Shown: piece by piece, positions 41,365-49,845 of the stretch
Layout of the letters: every line of letters begins with the position of its first letter
Position numbering within the stretch: position 1 is the first letter of the stretch
NCBI GenBank assembly: GCA_910576335.1
Contig: CAJTIU010000023.1
Span: 1-64,000, forward strand
From: Lachnospiraceae bacterium
Lineage (GTDB): Bacteria; Bacillota; Clostridia; Lachnospirales; Lachnospiraceae
Length of the DNA: 64,000 nt
Direction: 5' to 3'
The notes under the pieces: model-generated
Databases searched by the model: none
Seen by the model: only the letters and a program-made list of their open reading frames with translations
Told to the model about the DNA's origin: nothing
Made by a program: the position numbers and the translations under genes

Positions 41365-43563
41365 TTATTTTTCAGTTATGTGGAGCCTGATGCTCTCATA
41401 TTCGGCTGCCGCTGCCGGGAGCGGCAGTCCGGTATTCATCAGTACATCACCTGGATATGCTTCTCCGTTCACCAGGTAGGTGCTGTCTTCTTTCAGACCT
41501 TTCAGTCTGCACCAACAGCCGGGGCCGTTGGGATGAGTCTTAAGGGCAACGGAAATGAGGAGCGCCTCGCTCCCGTCACTGGAAGCAAACTGCCAGCTGT
41601 GCCAGCTTTCGGCTGTTTCCGGGTTGGTAAGCCGGTAGTAGTCGCCGTACTGGATCAGGTCATAATAGCTTTTGAATTCTTCAATCTGTAACTTTACGGT
41701 TTCTTTTTCCTCCTGGGTCATCTCATGCGGGTCGAGCTCATAGCCGAAGGTGCCGGACATGGCAACCGCGGCGCGGGTATGGATGGGCGTTATGCGTCCG
41801 GTCTGCTCATTGGGGCATTTGGATACATGGGAGCCCATTGTGCTTATGGGATATCCGAAGGATGTGCCGTATTGTATGCTCAGTCTTTCGATGGCGTCGG
41901 TGTCGTCACTGCACCAGATCTGGGGCGTGTAATAGAGCATTCCTGCATCAAAGCGACCACCTCCGCCGCTGCACCCTTCAATCAGCATGCCGGGATAGCG
42001 GCTATTAAGCTTCTCCAGCATATCATAGACGCCAAGTACGTACCGGTGTGCGGCTTCTCCCTGGCGTTCTGCGGGAAGAGCTGCGCTGTAGATATCCGAG
42101 AGACTCCGGTTCAGGTCCCATTTCAGATATTCTATTTCTGTACTGTCAAGCACCTGGCAGATCTGCGACAGGATATATTCTCGTACATCCTCCCTGGAAA
42201 AATCCAGCAGGAGCTGATATCTTGAACGGGAAGGCGCTTTTCCCGGAATCTGCATTGCCCAGTCCGGGTGATTCCTGTAGAGTTCACTGTCCTCATTGAT
42301 GCCTTCTGGCTCGAACCAGATGCCGAATTTCATTCCGAGTGCATGGATACGCTCAGAAATGCTGGCCAGTGAACAGCCAAGCTTTTCTTCGTTGACAAAC
42401 CAGTCTCCAAGACCCGATACATCCAGATCCCGTTTTCCAAACCAGCCGTCATCCATTACAAACAGCTCTACACCGAGCTCCCGGGCCTCCTGTGCCATCT
42501 CTACCAGCTTGTCCCCGTTAAAGTCAAAATAGACACCTTCCCAGCTGTTTAAAAGAACCGGACGGCGTTTCGTCTTCCAGATTCCCCGGCACAGATTGTC
42601 CCGGTATGCCCTGTGATAGATCCGGGAAAGCTGTCCCAGGCCGTTTCCGGACCAGGCAAGGGCTGCTTCCGGGGCATAAAAGGAATCCCCGGGCTTTATG
42701 CACCATGTAAAATTATCCGGGTGGATTCCCATAAGAACCCTTGTCTGATTATACTGGTCATGCTCGGCAGTCCCAAGAAAGTCACCGCTGTATAAAAGTG
42801 ACAGGCCAAAACAGTTTCCCGTCTCTTCTGTAGTGGTTCTGTCTGAAAGAATCAGAAATGGGTTATACTGGTGGCTGGAAGTACCGCGTGTGCTTCCTAT
42901 GGACTGTATGCCGTGGGAAACAGGAGTGCGCTGGCAGGTACGTTCCTTTACATGTCTTCCGTAGAAGGTGTGCATATCAAAGTTCCCGTGCAGGAAGTCG
43001 ATGCAGGCACTCTGTACATTCTCAAGATAAATATCTGCCTCACTGTGATTTTCAATGCGTATGGCCCTTGTGATCAGATCAAGATTTTCCATTACACCGT
43101 AATACAAATGCACATAGAAAAGCCTGCGTGTATCCTCCAGGGTGACGATCAGGGTGTCGGCACGCCCATCTGTGCCGTCATCTGACAGATAGATGGCCGG
43201 CAGCCCGGGAAGATTATATTTTCCCTCCTGAATTTCAAAGTCTTTGAATCTGAGTTCACAGGAAAAACTGCCGTCCGGATAGCGCACCTTAAGCGCGCTT
43301 GTACGGTAATCTCCGCTCCCATATGTAGGATATTCCTGGGGAAGTGCGTCCAGGGAGTATGAGCGCTCGTCTCCGGCGTCATAGGGGTTGCCGGAGAAGC
43401 CGCGGTCCGCGTAGGTAACCAGATAGGAGTAGTCAAATACAGATCCCCTTTTACCAAAGTAGGTATGGAGTAAAACCCCATACCTGTCTTTTTTCATCTG
43501 GTACATACTATGGTCTGTCTGCAAGGTAAATAATGATTTTGTCTTGTCAAGTATAATCGCCAT
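41365..43563 (-). CDS. alpha-galactosidase, GH36
   Basis: 732 aa, full length for GH36 (RafA/AgaN type). Hydrolyses terminal alpha-1,6-galactose from melibiose and raffinose sugars. Signature FVMDDGWFGKRD, nucleophile Asp in YLKWDLNR, acid/base Asp in WCSDDTDAIERL, and IEGCSGGGGRFD. No signal peptide, so it acts on imported sugars. ATG 43563 follows GAGGACA; the longer in-frame start is rejected. Last gene of the importer operon, after a hairpin at 43600-43623. Confidence 0.95.
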   Translation of the reverse strand: MAIILDKTKSLFTLQTDHSMYQMKKDRYGVLLHTYFGKRGSVFDYSYLVTYADRGFSGNPYDAGDERSYSLDALPQEYPTYGSGDYRTSALKVRYPDGSFSCELRFKDFEIQEGKYNLPGLPAIYLSDDGTDGRADTLIVTLEDTRRLFYVHLYYGVMENLDLITRAIRIENHSEADIYLENVQSACIDFLHGNFDMHTFYGRHVKERTCQRTPVSHGIQSIGSTRGTSSHQYNPFLILSDRTTTEETGNCFGLSLLYSGDFLGTAEHDQYNQTRVLMGIHPDNFTWCIKPGDSFYAPEAALAWSGNGLGQLSRIYHRAYRDNLCRGIWKTKRRPVLLNSWEGVYFDFNGDKLVEMAQEARELGVELFVMDDGWFGKRDLDVSGLGDWFVNEEKLGCSLASISERIHALGMKFGIWFEPEGINEDSELYRNHPDWAMQIPGKAPSRSRYQLLLDFSREDVREYILSQICQVLDSTEIEYLKWDLNRSLSDIYSAALPAERQGEAAHRYVLGVYDMLEKLNSRYPGMLIEGCSGGGGRFDAGMLYYTPQIWCSDDTDAIERLSIQYGTSFGYPISTMGSHVSKCPNEQTGRITPIHTRAAVAMSGTFGYELDPHEMTQEEKETVKLQIEEFKSYYDLIQYGDYYRLTNPETAESWHSWQFASSDGSEALLISVALKTHPNGPGCWCRLKGLKEDSTYLVNGEAYPGDVLMNTGLPLPAAAAEYESIRLHITEK

Positions 43564-43599
43564 AAGTCTGTCCTCTGTTATTGTAAAAATTTTAAGTAC

Positions 43600-43623
43600 G
43601 TCATGCAGCCGTGGCTGCATGAC
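43600..43623 (-). terminator. intra-operon hairpin between msmG-like gene and GH36
   Basis: GTCATGCAGCC-GT-GGCTGCATGAC, 11-bp perfect arms. It lacks a strong T-tract on the minus strand, so it is more likely an mRNA-stabilising or partial terminator that makes the transporter mRNA more abundant than the enzyme mRNA. Confidence 0.55.
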
Positions 43624-43635
43624 AGGATTGGCATG

Positions 43636-44484
43636 TTACTTCACCGCACCGTTTACAACACCGTTGATGATCTGCTTCTGGCATACCAGATAGAAGATCA
43701 GAATCGGAAGCAGTGCCAGTAAGTAGGAGGCGAATGCCAGGTTGTAGTTCGTACCGAACTGTGTCTGGAATGTAAGCTGTGCCAGAGGCAGTGTGTTTGC
43801 CCCTGTACCGGACATGATAACAAGCGGCGTCATAACGTCATTCCATGTTCCAAGAGCGGTAAGTACAGCAACTGTAGCATGCATCGGCCCCATGATCGGG
43901 AAGATGACCTTCCAGTAAGTCTGCCATGTAGTAGCGCCGTCCACAAAAGCGGCCTCCTCCAGTGCGATTGGAATGTTCTTTAAATAACCGGTGTAAAGCA
44001 TAACGTTCATCGGCATGTAGAACACTAAGTAGCATAATATAACACCGAACCAGTTGTCAACCCCCATTTGTGCAGTCTGCTTTACGAGAGGCATCATCAG
44101 GATTGCGAAAGGTACGAACATACCGCTTACAATGTAAAGGTATGAGAATTTGTAAAATTTGTTTTTCGCCATGCTTCTTCCGATTGCGTATCCGGCAAGG
44201 GAGTGGAGCAGGATTGCGAGAACAACAGTTACAACAGTGATCATTACGCTGTAGCCCAGGGAATGCCAGAAGTCTGTGACACGCATTGCCTCTGCAAAGT
44301 TTTCAAGGCTCCAGCTCTTCGGAAGACTTAATGCCCCGGCAATGTCGTTTGTCATTTCTGTCGGTTTCTTGAAGGCGATTACAATTGCCATATAAAGCGG
44401 GAAGATAACAGTCAGACAGCCGGCAATTAATAAGATTGTAAGCGGCCAGTTCGTGGTGGCAGCAACTTTATTTTTCTGTTTCAT
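43636..44484 (-). CDS. sugar ABC transporter permease (MalG/MsmG type)
   Basis: 282 aa, six TM helices with the EAA loop EEAAFVDGATTWQTYWKVIFP. Inner-membrane channel partner of the next gene. TAATG overlap with the upstream permease. No ATPase gene is present; such importers commonly share a distant MsmK-type ATPase. Confidence 0.92.
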   Translation of the reverse strand: MKQKNKVAATTNWPLTILLIAGCLTVIFPLYMAIVIAFKKPTEMTNDIAGALSLPKSWSLENFAEAMRVTDFWHSLGYSVMITVVTVVLAILLHSLAGYAIGRSMAKNKFYKFSYLYIVSGMFVPFAILMMPLVKQTAQMGVDNWFGVILCYLVFYMPMNVMLYTGYLKNIPIALEEAAFVDGATTWQTYWKVIFPIMGPMHATVAVLTALGTWNDVMTPLVIMSGTGANTLPLAQLTFQTQFGTNYNLAFASYLLALLPILIFYLVCQKQIINGVVNGAVK

Positions 44485-45332
44485 TATAACTGTTCCTCCT
44501 TCTTTCCTGTGAAATTAAGCTGGAATACAGAGATTGCAACAATTACGATAAAGAAGATCACCGCATTGGCACTCTGGAAACCAAACTGTCCGCCGCCCAT
44601 ACCATTGTTGTAGATCAGGTAGGAGATGGACTCTGTACTCTGTGCAGGACCACCTTTGGTTAATGCCATGATCTGGTCGAATACCATCAGGAAGTCTTTC
44701 ATGCTAAGTACCATGTTGATACTGAAGAATGGAATAATGAGCGGGAAGGTCAGTTCCTTGAAGCTCTTCCATCCGGTAGCGCCGTCAATCGCGCCTGCCT
44801 CATATACATCTTCTGGTACAGTCTGAAGACCGGAGATGTAAATAAGTGTTGTCTGTGCAATGGACTGCCATGCAGCAACAATCACGATGGCAAGCCATGC
44901 TGTGTTTGTGTTAGAAAGCATACTGGAGCCGCCGGTAACTGCGGGAAGGATATATGTAAAGATATATCCAAAAATATAACCTACAACCAGTCCGCCTAAG
45001 ATTCTTGGAACAAAGTAAACACCTCTCAGAGCGCTCTTTGCGCGGATCTTTCCGTTTAAGCCCAGTGCCAGAAGCAGGGCAACTACGTTCGTAAGGATAG
45101 TAGCCACCAGCGCAAATTTAAATGTAAACAGATAGGATTTTCCTACACGGGCATCTGTAAATAAGTCAGCGTAGTTACGTATTCCTACCCAGTCATAGCT
45201 TCCGAAGCCTTTAAAATTCGTAAAGCTGTATATAAGACCTTTGATCAGCGGCAAAGTATTAAAACAGAAGAACAATGCCAGCACGGGAACTGTGATTAAT
45301 AAAAAGGTTTGGTTTCTGCTGAGTTTTTTCAT
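44484..45332 (-). CDS. sugar ABC transporter permease (MalF/MsmF type)
   Basis: 282 aa, six TM helices; EAA loop YEAGAIDGATGWKSFKELTFP. It forms the heterodimeric channel with the MalG-type gene. One-base overlaps with both neighbours show tight coupling. Confidence 0.92.
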   Translation of the reverse strand: MKKLSRNQTFLLITVPVLALFFCFNTLPLIKGLIYSFTNFKGFGSYDWVGIRNYADLFTDARVGKSYLFTFKFALVATILTNVVALLLALGLNGKIRAKSALRGVYFVPRILGGLVVGYIFGYIFTYILPAVTGGSSMLSNTNTAWLAIVIVAAWQSIAQTTLIYISGLQTVPEDVYEAGAIDGATGWKSFKELTFPLIIPFFSINMVLSMKDFLMVFDQIMALTKGGPAQSTESISYLIYNNGMGGGQFGFQSANAVIFFIVIVAISVFQLNFTGKKEEQL

Positions 45333-46618
45333 TATTCATTCCCTCCCTTTTTTTCATATTCCTGTACCTTACGGATAATATCACGGTTGTATCTTACCCA
45401 GTCGGTATCAAATTTATTTAAGAATTTTTCCACGCTTCCGTCTAACAGGAATGTCTGAATCTGTGCGTCCACGCTCATCTCTGACGGATAGTAGTGATCC
45501 TGGTAGTCTACCATTCTTCCCTCGTTAATGTAACTTACCATACCGTCAAGAGCCGAAGAAAGCTTGAACTCCTGATCTTTGCATGGTACTGCATTCTGGT
45601 CGTCCAGATAAGTCTGGATGGTAGAATCCTCTAATAAGAAGCTTAATACCTCATATGCGGCTTCCTTGTTCTTGCACTCATTTGTAACACAGAACTGAAG
45701 GTCAACGCCTGAGTTCAGAATATTGTCAGCCTCGCTGTCACATCCAGGCATAACAAAAGAATCAATGTCCATGTCTGGATTTACAGACTGGATCTGCGGA
45801 ACAGCATAGCCTCCGATACAATACATTGCAGCTTCTCCGTTTGCAAATGCGGTACATGCATCATTGTAGCTGTAGGCGAACGGATCGTCCTGTGCGTGGT
45901 CTAAAAGTTCAAGCATCTTCTGTGCCACTTCATCATACTCATCAATAAATTTTGTTTCGCCTTTGTTAACCTGACGGCATACATCGGCCGGAGCAAGGTC
46001 ACATGCCAGTGCGTTCCACGGAGCCAGGCAGGTCCATACATCCTTGAAGCCGAAGTAAAGGGGCTGCTGTCCGGAAGCCTTGATAGTATCGCACAGGGTC
46101 ATGAACTCATTCCATGTGGTAGGGACTTCCCAGTTGTTATCCTTGAACATCTGACGGTTGTACAGAACGCCTGCCGCATTCGCTACATATGGAACAGCGT
46201 ATACGCCATCCATCGGAACGAATTCCAGATTCTTGTCAATGTCCAGGTATGCCTGTTTAATCAGTGACAGGCCTTCAAAATCTGAGATATCCATGAGGAT
46301 CTCAGCGTCAAGGAAGTTTGAAAAATTGACGTCTCCGCCAATCCCGATAATATCAGGAGCGTCTTCCTTGATTAAACGTGTTTTCAGTACGGTCATGGCA
46401 TCATTAGGGGATTCAATCTGAAGCACAATATCATCATGTGTCGCATTGAATTCCTCTTCCATCTTCTCGAAAGCCTTTACGGCCTCCGGTTTGTACTGAA
46501 GCAAGGTGATGTGGGTCTTACCATCTGCGCTGCCTTCAGAACTGCATCCGCTGGCTGAAATAATGGTCCCAATCAGCATTGCCGCCACAAGTGCTGTGGC
46601 AATTAATCTCTTCTTCAT
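45332..46618 (-). CDS. sugar ABC transporter substrate-binding lipoprotein (MsmE type)
   Basis: 428 aa, family 1 extracellular solute-binding protein. Lipobox SASGC at about 22-26 gives a lipid-anchored Cys. Binds the sugar outside the cell and delivers it to the two permeases. With GH36 downstream, alpha-galactosides such as raffinose or melibiose are the likely cargo (inferred). GGAGAGG precedes the ATG. Divergent from an AraC regulator. Confidence 0.92.
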   Translation of the reverse strand: MKKRLIATALVAAMLIGTIISASGCSSEGSADGKTHITLLQYKPEAVKAFEKMEEEFNATHDDIVLQIESPNDAMTVLKTRLIKEDAPDIIGIGGDVNFSNFLDAEILMDISDFEGLSLIKQAYLDIDKNLEFVPMDGVYAVPYVANAAGVLYNRQMFKDNNWEVPTTWNEFMTLCDTIKASGQQPLYFGFKDVWTCLAPWNALACDLAPADVCRQVNKGETKFIDEYDEVAQKMLELLDHAQDDPFAYSYNDACTAFANGEAAMYCIGGYAVPQIQSVNPDMDIDSFVMPGCDSEADNILNSGVDLQFCVTNECKNKEAAYEVLSFLLEDSTIQTYLDDQNAVPCKDQEFKLSSALDGMVSYINEGRMVDYQDHYYPSEMSVDAQIQTFLLDGSVEKFLNKFDTDWVRYNRDIIRKVQEYEKKGGNE

Positions 46619-46762
46619 TCAACACCTCTCCTTTTTCCATGCATTGTCAAGTTGCATGATTATTTTGTGTATTTCTGTATAGAATGATAGCAGTTTGACG
46701 AACAGACGTAAATATTTGTATGTGTCCGAAAGTTATCGTTATGCGTGATTGTGACGAAAATA

Positions 46763-46792
46763 TTGAAATATAGACGCATCATGGTATATAAT
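46763..46792 (+). promoter_or_regulatory. promoter of the AraC regulator
   Basis: TTGAAA (46763-46768), 18-bp spacer, TATAAT (46787-46792), giving a leader of about 160 nt. Lies in the divergent gap with the ABC importer operon. Confidence 0.55.
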
Positions 46793-46959
46793 ATAAGTAT
46801 TCCTTAATTTTTCGTGAAAATACACAAAAATTACTATTAATTTTTGAGGAGAATGACGGTAACCATTCAACAGGTCTGCGCACATGCTGTACTGACCGTA
46901 AGAATTCGATGTGGGAGTCAGATGCGAATGACGAAGTAAAGACGAAGGAGGGAAAAATT

Positions 46960-47814
46960 ATGATGAATCACCTGTTTTCTGTGTTTCAGGATGAACGCTT
47001 TATGGATCTTACTATTTACCAGTACGGATATGAAAAGTGTGAGCCGCTTCACTCATTTGGGCCGTATGTCAGGAATAATTATCTTTTTCACTACGTAATT
47101 TCAGGAAAAGGTTGTCTTCATGCCAATGATGAGAAGGATAATACAACGTATTATGATATATCAGCCCCAAGCGGCTTTATCATAGAGCCTGGATTCGTCA
47201 ATACCTATTATGCGGATAAGAATCATCCCTGGGAATATGTGTGGGTGGAATTCGGAGGTTTAAGGGCAAAGGAGTGTGTAGAACTGGCCGGTCTTTCCCA
47301 CAAGCTGCCGGTATATCATCTTACACATCCGGAGTACGGGGACCAGTTGGCGGAGCAGATGCTTACGATTGTGAAGAGTCAGAATGCCTCCTCCATGGAA
47401 TTGATCGGCCGGCTTTACCTTTTCCTGGACAGCCTGATCAAATATTCTGCTTCTAAAAAGCAGCTTCAGGGCGGGCAGCTCAGCGAATTTTACGCCCGGG
47501 AGGCAGTGGTCTATATTGAGCATAATTATGCCCAGAATATTACGGTGGAGGATATTGCGAAGAAATGTAAGCTGGACAGGAGCTATTTCGGAAAGGTTTT
47601 TAAAAAGGTGGTGGGGCAGTCTCCCCAGGAATTTCTGATCCGCTACCGGATGGCGAAGGCAGCGGACGCGCTTATTATAGATAACGATTCCATTGGGGAT
47701 GTGGGGGCGTCGGTGGGCTATCCGAACCTGCTTCATTTTTCCAGGGCGTTTAAGAGCATCTATGGAATGTCCCCCAGGGAGTACAGGCAGAAGAATAAGA
47801 TCATAGACAGATAA
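46960..47814 (+). CDS. AraC-family regulator of the importer operon
   Basis: 284 aa: cupin-like AraC_binding domain (about 25-130, YHFVISGKGCLH-type core) and C-terminal double HTH (190-284: ITVEDIAKKCKLDRSYFGKVFK and VGYPNLLHFSRAFKS, GMSPREYRQK). MsmR/RafR-like activator; probably turns on the divergent msmEFG-GH36 operon when sugar binds. ATG 46960 is 7 nt after AAGGAGGG. The next regulator gene starts 20 bp after its stop. Confidence 0.9.
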   Translation: MMNHLFSVFQDERFMDLTIYQYGYEKCEPLHSFGPYVRNNYLFHYVISGKGCLHANDEKDNTTYYDISAPSGFIIEPGFVNTYYADKNHPWEYVWVEFGGLRAKECVELAGLSHKLPVYHLTHPEYGDQLAEQMLTIVKSQNASSMELIGRLYLFLDSLIKYSASKKQLQGGQLSEFYAREAVVYIEHNYAQNITVEDIAKKCKLDRSYFGKVFKKVVGQSPQEFLIRYRMAKAADALIIDNDSIGDVGASVGYPNLLHFSRAFKSIYGMSPREYRQKNKIIDR

Positions 47815-47834
47815 GGCGGGTGTGTGAAAAGCAG

Positions 47835-48854
47835 ATGGTACGTATTAAGGATATAGCAAGGAAGGCGGGGGTAAGCCCCACGACCGTTTCTAATGTGATC
47901 CACGGGAATAATAAAAAGGTGTCAAGGGAGACAGTTGAGAAGATTCAAAAGCTTCTAAAGGAGATGGATTATGTCCCCAGCATGGGAGCTGTCATGCTGG
48001 TAGGAGGGAATTCCCGCCTGATCGGCGTCTTGGCAGGCGAGCCTGGGGGAGAGGACAGGCACAGGGAGGGAAATGCTTTTGCAAATGAGCTGATCCGGGC
48101 CCTGGAGTCAGAGATTTATAAAAGAAACTATTACATGCTGCTTCATTTCGTGTCAACGGCAGAGGAGGGGATCCAGTTTGCCGCTACATGGAACGTGGAG
48201 GGGCTTGTTACACTTGGATTCAGCGCCAGGGACAACGAGAAGCTGCAGCTTAAGTGCCGTGCCCCGGTTGTGTCTGTTGATGTGTATTATGAAAAGCAGC
48301 GCGTGGCAAATGTGGGGCTTGATGACAGAGAGGCCGGATGTCAGATGGCAGACTATCTGTTCGGGTGCGGTCACAGAGAACTCGGCTTCCTGGCGGATAA
48401 TGATGTGGGAGTAGACCATGAGCGCTGGGAAGGCGTACTGCTTTCCGGCAGAAAGCGGGGTATCAAGGAGACTGAGATCCGGCATATTATAATCCCCCAG
48501 AACATTCAGGAGAGGAAAATGTACTATGAGAAACATTTAAAAGAGCTTGCACAGACAGCAGACGTGCTGTTCTTTGCGTCTGATTACTATGCGGCCGAGG
48601 CGGTTGCATATCTTCAGGACATGGGACTTTCCGTGCCCTGCGATATTTCTGTGGCAGGCTTTGATGACAGCGAGGCTGCCCTGCTGTGCCGTCCCCGCCT
48701 GACTACCATGCGTCAGGATAACAGCAGAAAGGGAGCTCTTGCTGTGAAAAAACTATTTGAATATATTGAGGGAACAAGAGGAAGGACGCTGGATGCAAAG
48801 CTTAAGGCAGAGCTGGTGGTACGTGATTCTGTGGCAGATAGGAAATGTATATAA
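47835..48854 (+). CDS. LacI-family transcriptional regulator
   Basis: 339 aa: LacI HTH at the N-terminus (VRIKDIARKAGVSPTTVSNVI), hinge, then periplasmic-binding-like sugar domain (GLDDREAGCQMADYL; VAGFDDSEAALLCRPRLTT). Start taken at ATG 47835; GTG 47820 has the closer ribosome site AAGGCGGG and is possible. It follows the AraC gene and precedes an AraC-GH13 unit whose promoter is flanked by two LacI-type operators, its likely target. Confidence 0.88.
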   Translation: MVRIKDIARKAGVSPTTVSNVIHGNNKKVSRETVEKIQKLLKEMDYVPSMGAVMLVGGNSRLIGVLAGEPGGEDRHREGNAFANELIRALESEIYKRNYYMLLHFVSTAEEGIQFAATWNVEGLVTLGFSARDNEKLQLKCRAPVVSVDVYYEKQRVANVGLDDREAGCQMADYLFGCGHRELGFLADNDVGVDHERWEGVLLSGRKRGIKETEIRHIIIPQNIQERKMYYEKHLKELAQTADVLFFASDYYAAEAVAYLQDMGLSVPCDISVAGFDDSEAALLCRPRLTTMRQDNSRKGALAVKKLFEYIEGTRGRTLDAKLKAELVVRDSVADRKCI

Positions 48855-48884
48855 AAATGACGGTCTGGGATTGTTCAACTTTAC

Positions 48885-48961
48885 GTTTTGCGCAAAACCT
48901 ATTGATATTTTGTACTTTGTGGTTATATAATATTAAACAGAAAGCAGGTTTTACGCAAAAC
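48885..48961 (+). promoter_or_regulatory. promoter flanked by two LacI-type operators
   Basis: Operators GTTTTGCGCAAAAC (48885-48898, perfect palindrome) and GTTTTACGCAAAAC (48948-48961) are 63 bp apart centre to centre, six helical turns. Between them lie TTGATA (48902-48907), 18-bp spacer and TATAAT (48926-48931). The spacing suits repression by DNA looping by the LacI protein encoded just upstream. Confidence 0.75.
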
Positions 48962-48988
48962 GTATATAGAACAGGGAGTGAAAGCTTT

Positions 48989-49792
48989 ATGGAATTGACA
49001 GTCTATCAGTGCGGTCTTGAGAAATGTGCCCCGCTGCAGATGAAGAGGTCAGAACCCGGCAATCATTATCTTTTTTATTACATCCTTTCAGGCAGGGGTG
49101 TTTTGCGGGTGGAGGAAGAGCCGGACAGTATTCTGGATTACGCACTATCCGCCGGGAGCGGATTTTTAATTGAACCAGGGAAGGAGAGCTGCTGCAGGAC
49201 TTTTCCAGAGGGAATCTGGGAGTATATGTGGATGGAATTCGGAGGGTCCAGAGCAGGAGAATTGATACATGTGTCGGGCCTTACGTGCACCCGTCCCATG
49301 TACACGCCTGTGAAGCCGGAACACAGAGAGGAATTATGCCGGATCCTGCTCTCTCTCGTAGAGAACTGGGAGGAGCATTCTCTTAAAACAACAGGTTATC
49401 TCTATATTTTTATGGATTGCCTGATCCGGAACTCAAAGTACAGAAAGACATCAAAGGAGGGATGCGGCAGAGAGGGCTATGTCAGGGAAGCCGTCCGGTA
49501 TATACAGGAGAATTATTCCGGACAGATTTCCGTGGAAGAGCTGGCGAGGAAATGCTGGCTGGACAGAAGCTATTTCGGCAAAGTGTTTAAATCAGTGACA
49601 GGGCAGTCGCCTCAGCAGTACATCATGTATTACCGGATGGAGCGGGCGGCAGAGAGACTTGCGGCAGGGAGCGAGCCGGTCAGCGATATAGGGACGGCAG
49701 TGGGATATCCCAATCTTCTGAATTTTTCAAGGGCCTTTAAAGGGGTCTACGGGGTGTCACCCAGGGAATACCGCCAGAAGAACCACGGATAG
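48989..49792 (+). CDS. AraC-family regulator paralogue
   Basis: 267 aa, closely related to the AraC protein at 46960 along its length (ELTVYQCGLEKCAPL vs TIYQYGYEKCEPL; HTH SYFGKVFKSVTGQSPQ; GVSPREYRQK). A local duplication with divergence. Probably activates the GH13 gene 53 bp downstream. ATG 48989 follows GGGAGTG. Expressed from the LacI-controlled promoter. Confidence 0.9.
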   Translation: MELTVYQCGLEKCAPLQMKRSEPGNHYLFYYILSGRGVLRVEEEPDSILDYALSAGSGFLIEPGKESCCRTFPEGIWEYMWMEFGGSRAGELIHVSGLTCTRPMYTPVKPEHREELCRILLSLVENWEEHSLKTTGYLYIFMDCLIRNSKYRKTSKEGCGREGYVREAVRYIQENYSGQISVEELARKCWLDRSYFGKVFKSVTGQSPQQYIMYYRMERAAERLAAGSEPVSDIGTAVGYPNLLNFSRAFKGVYGVSPREYRQKNHG

Positions 49793-49845
49793 TATAAAGG
49801 AAGCTATAAACGTTACGGTTATAAAGAATCAGGAGGAATACAGAC

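Noticed and set aside
41725-42225. ORFs antisense to the GH36 gene
   Set aside because: Complement of well-conserved GH36 catalytic region; no independent support.
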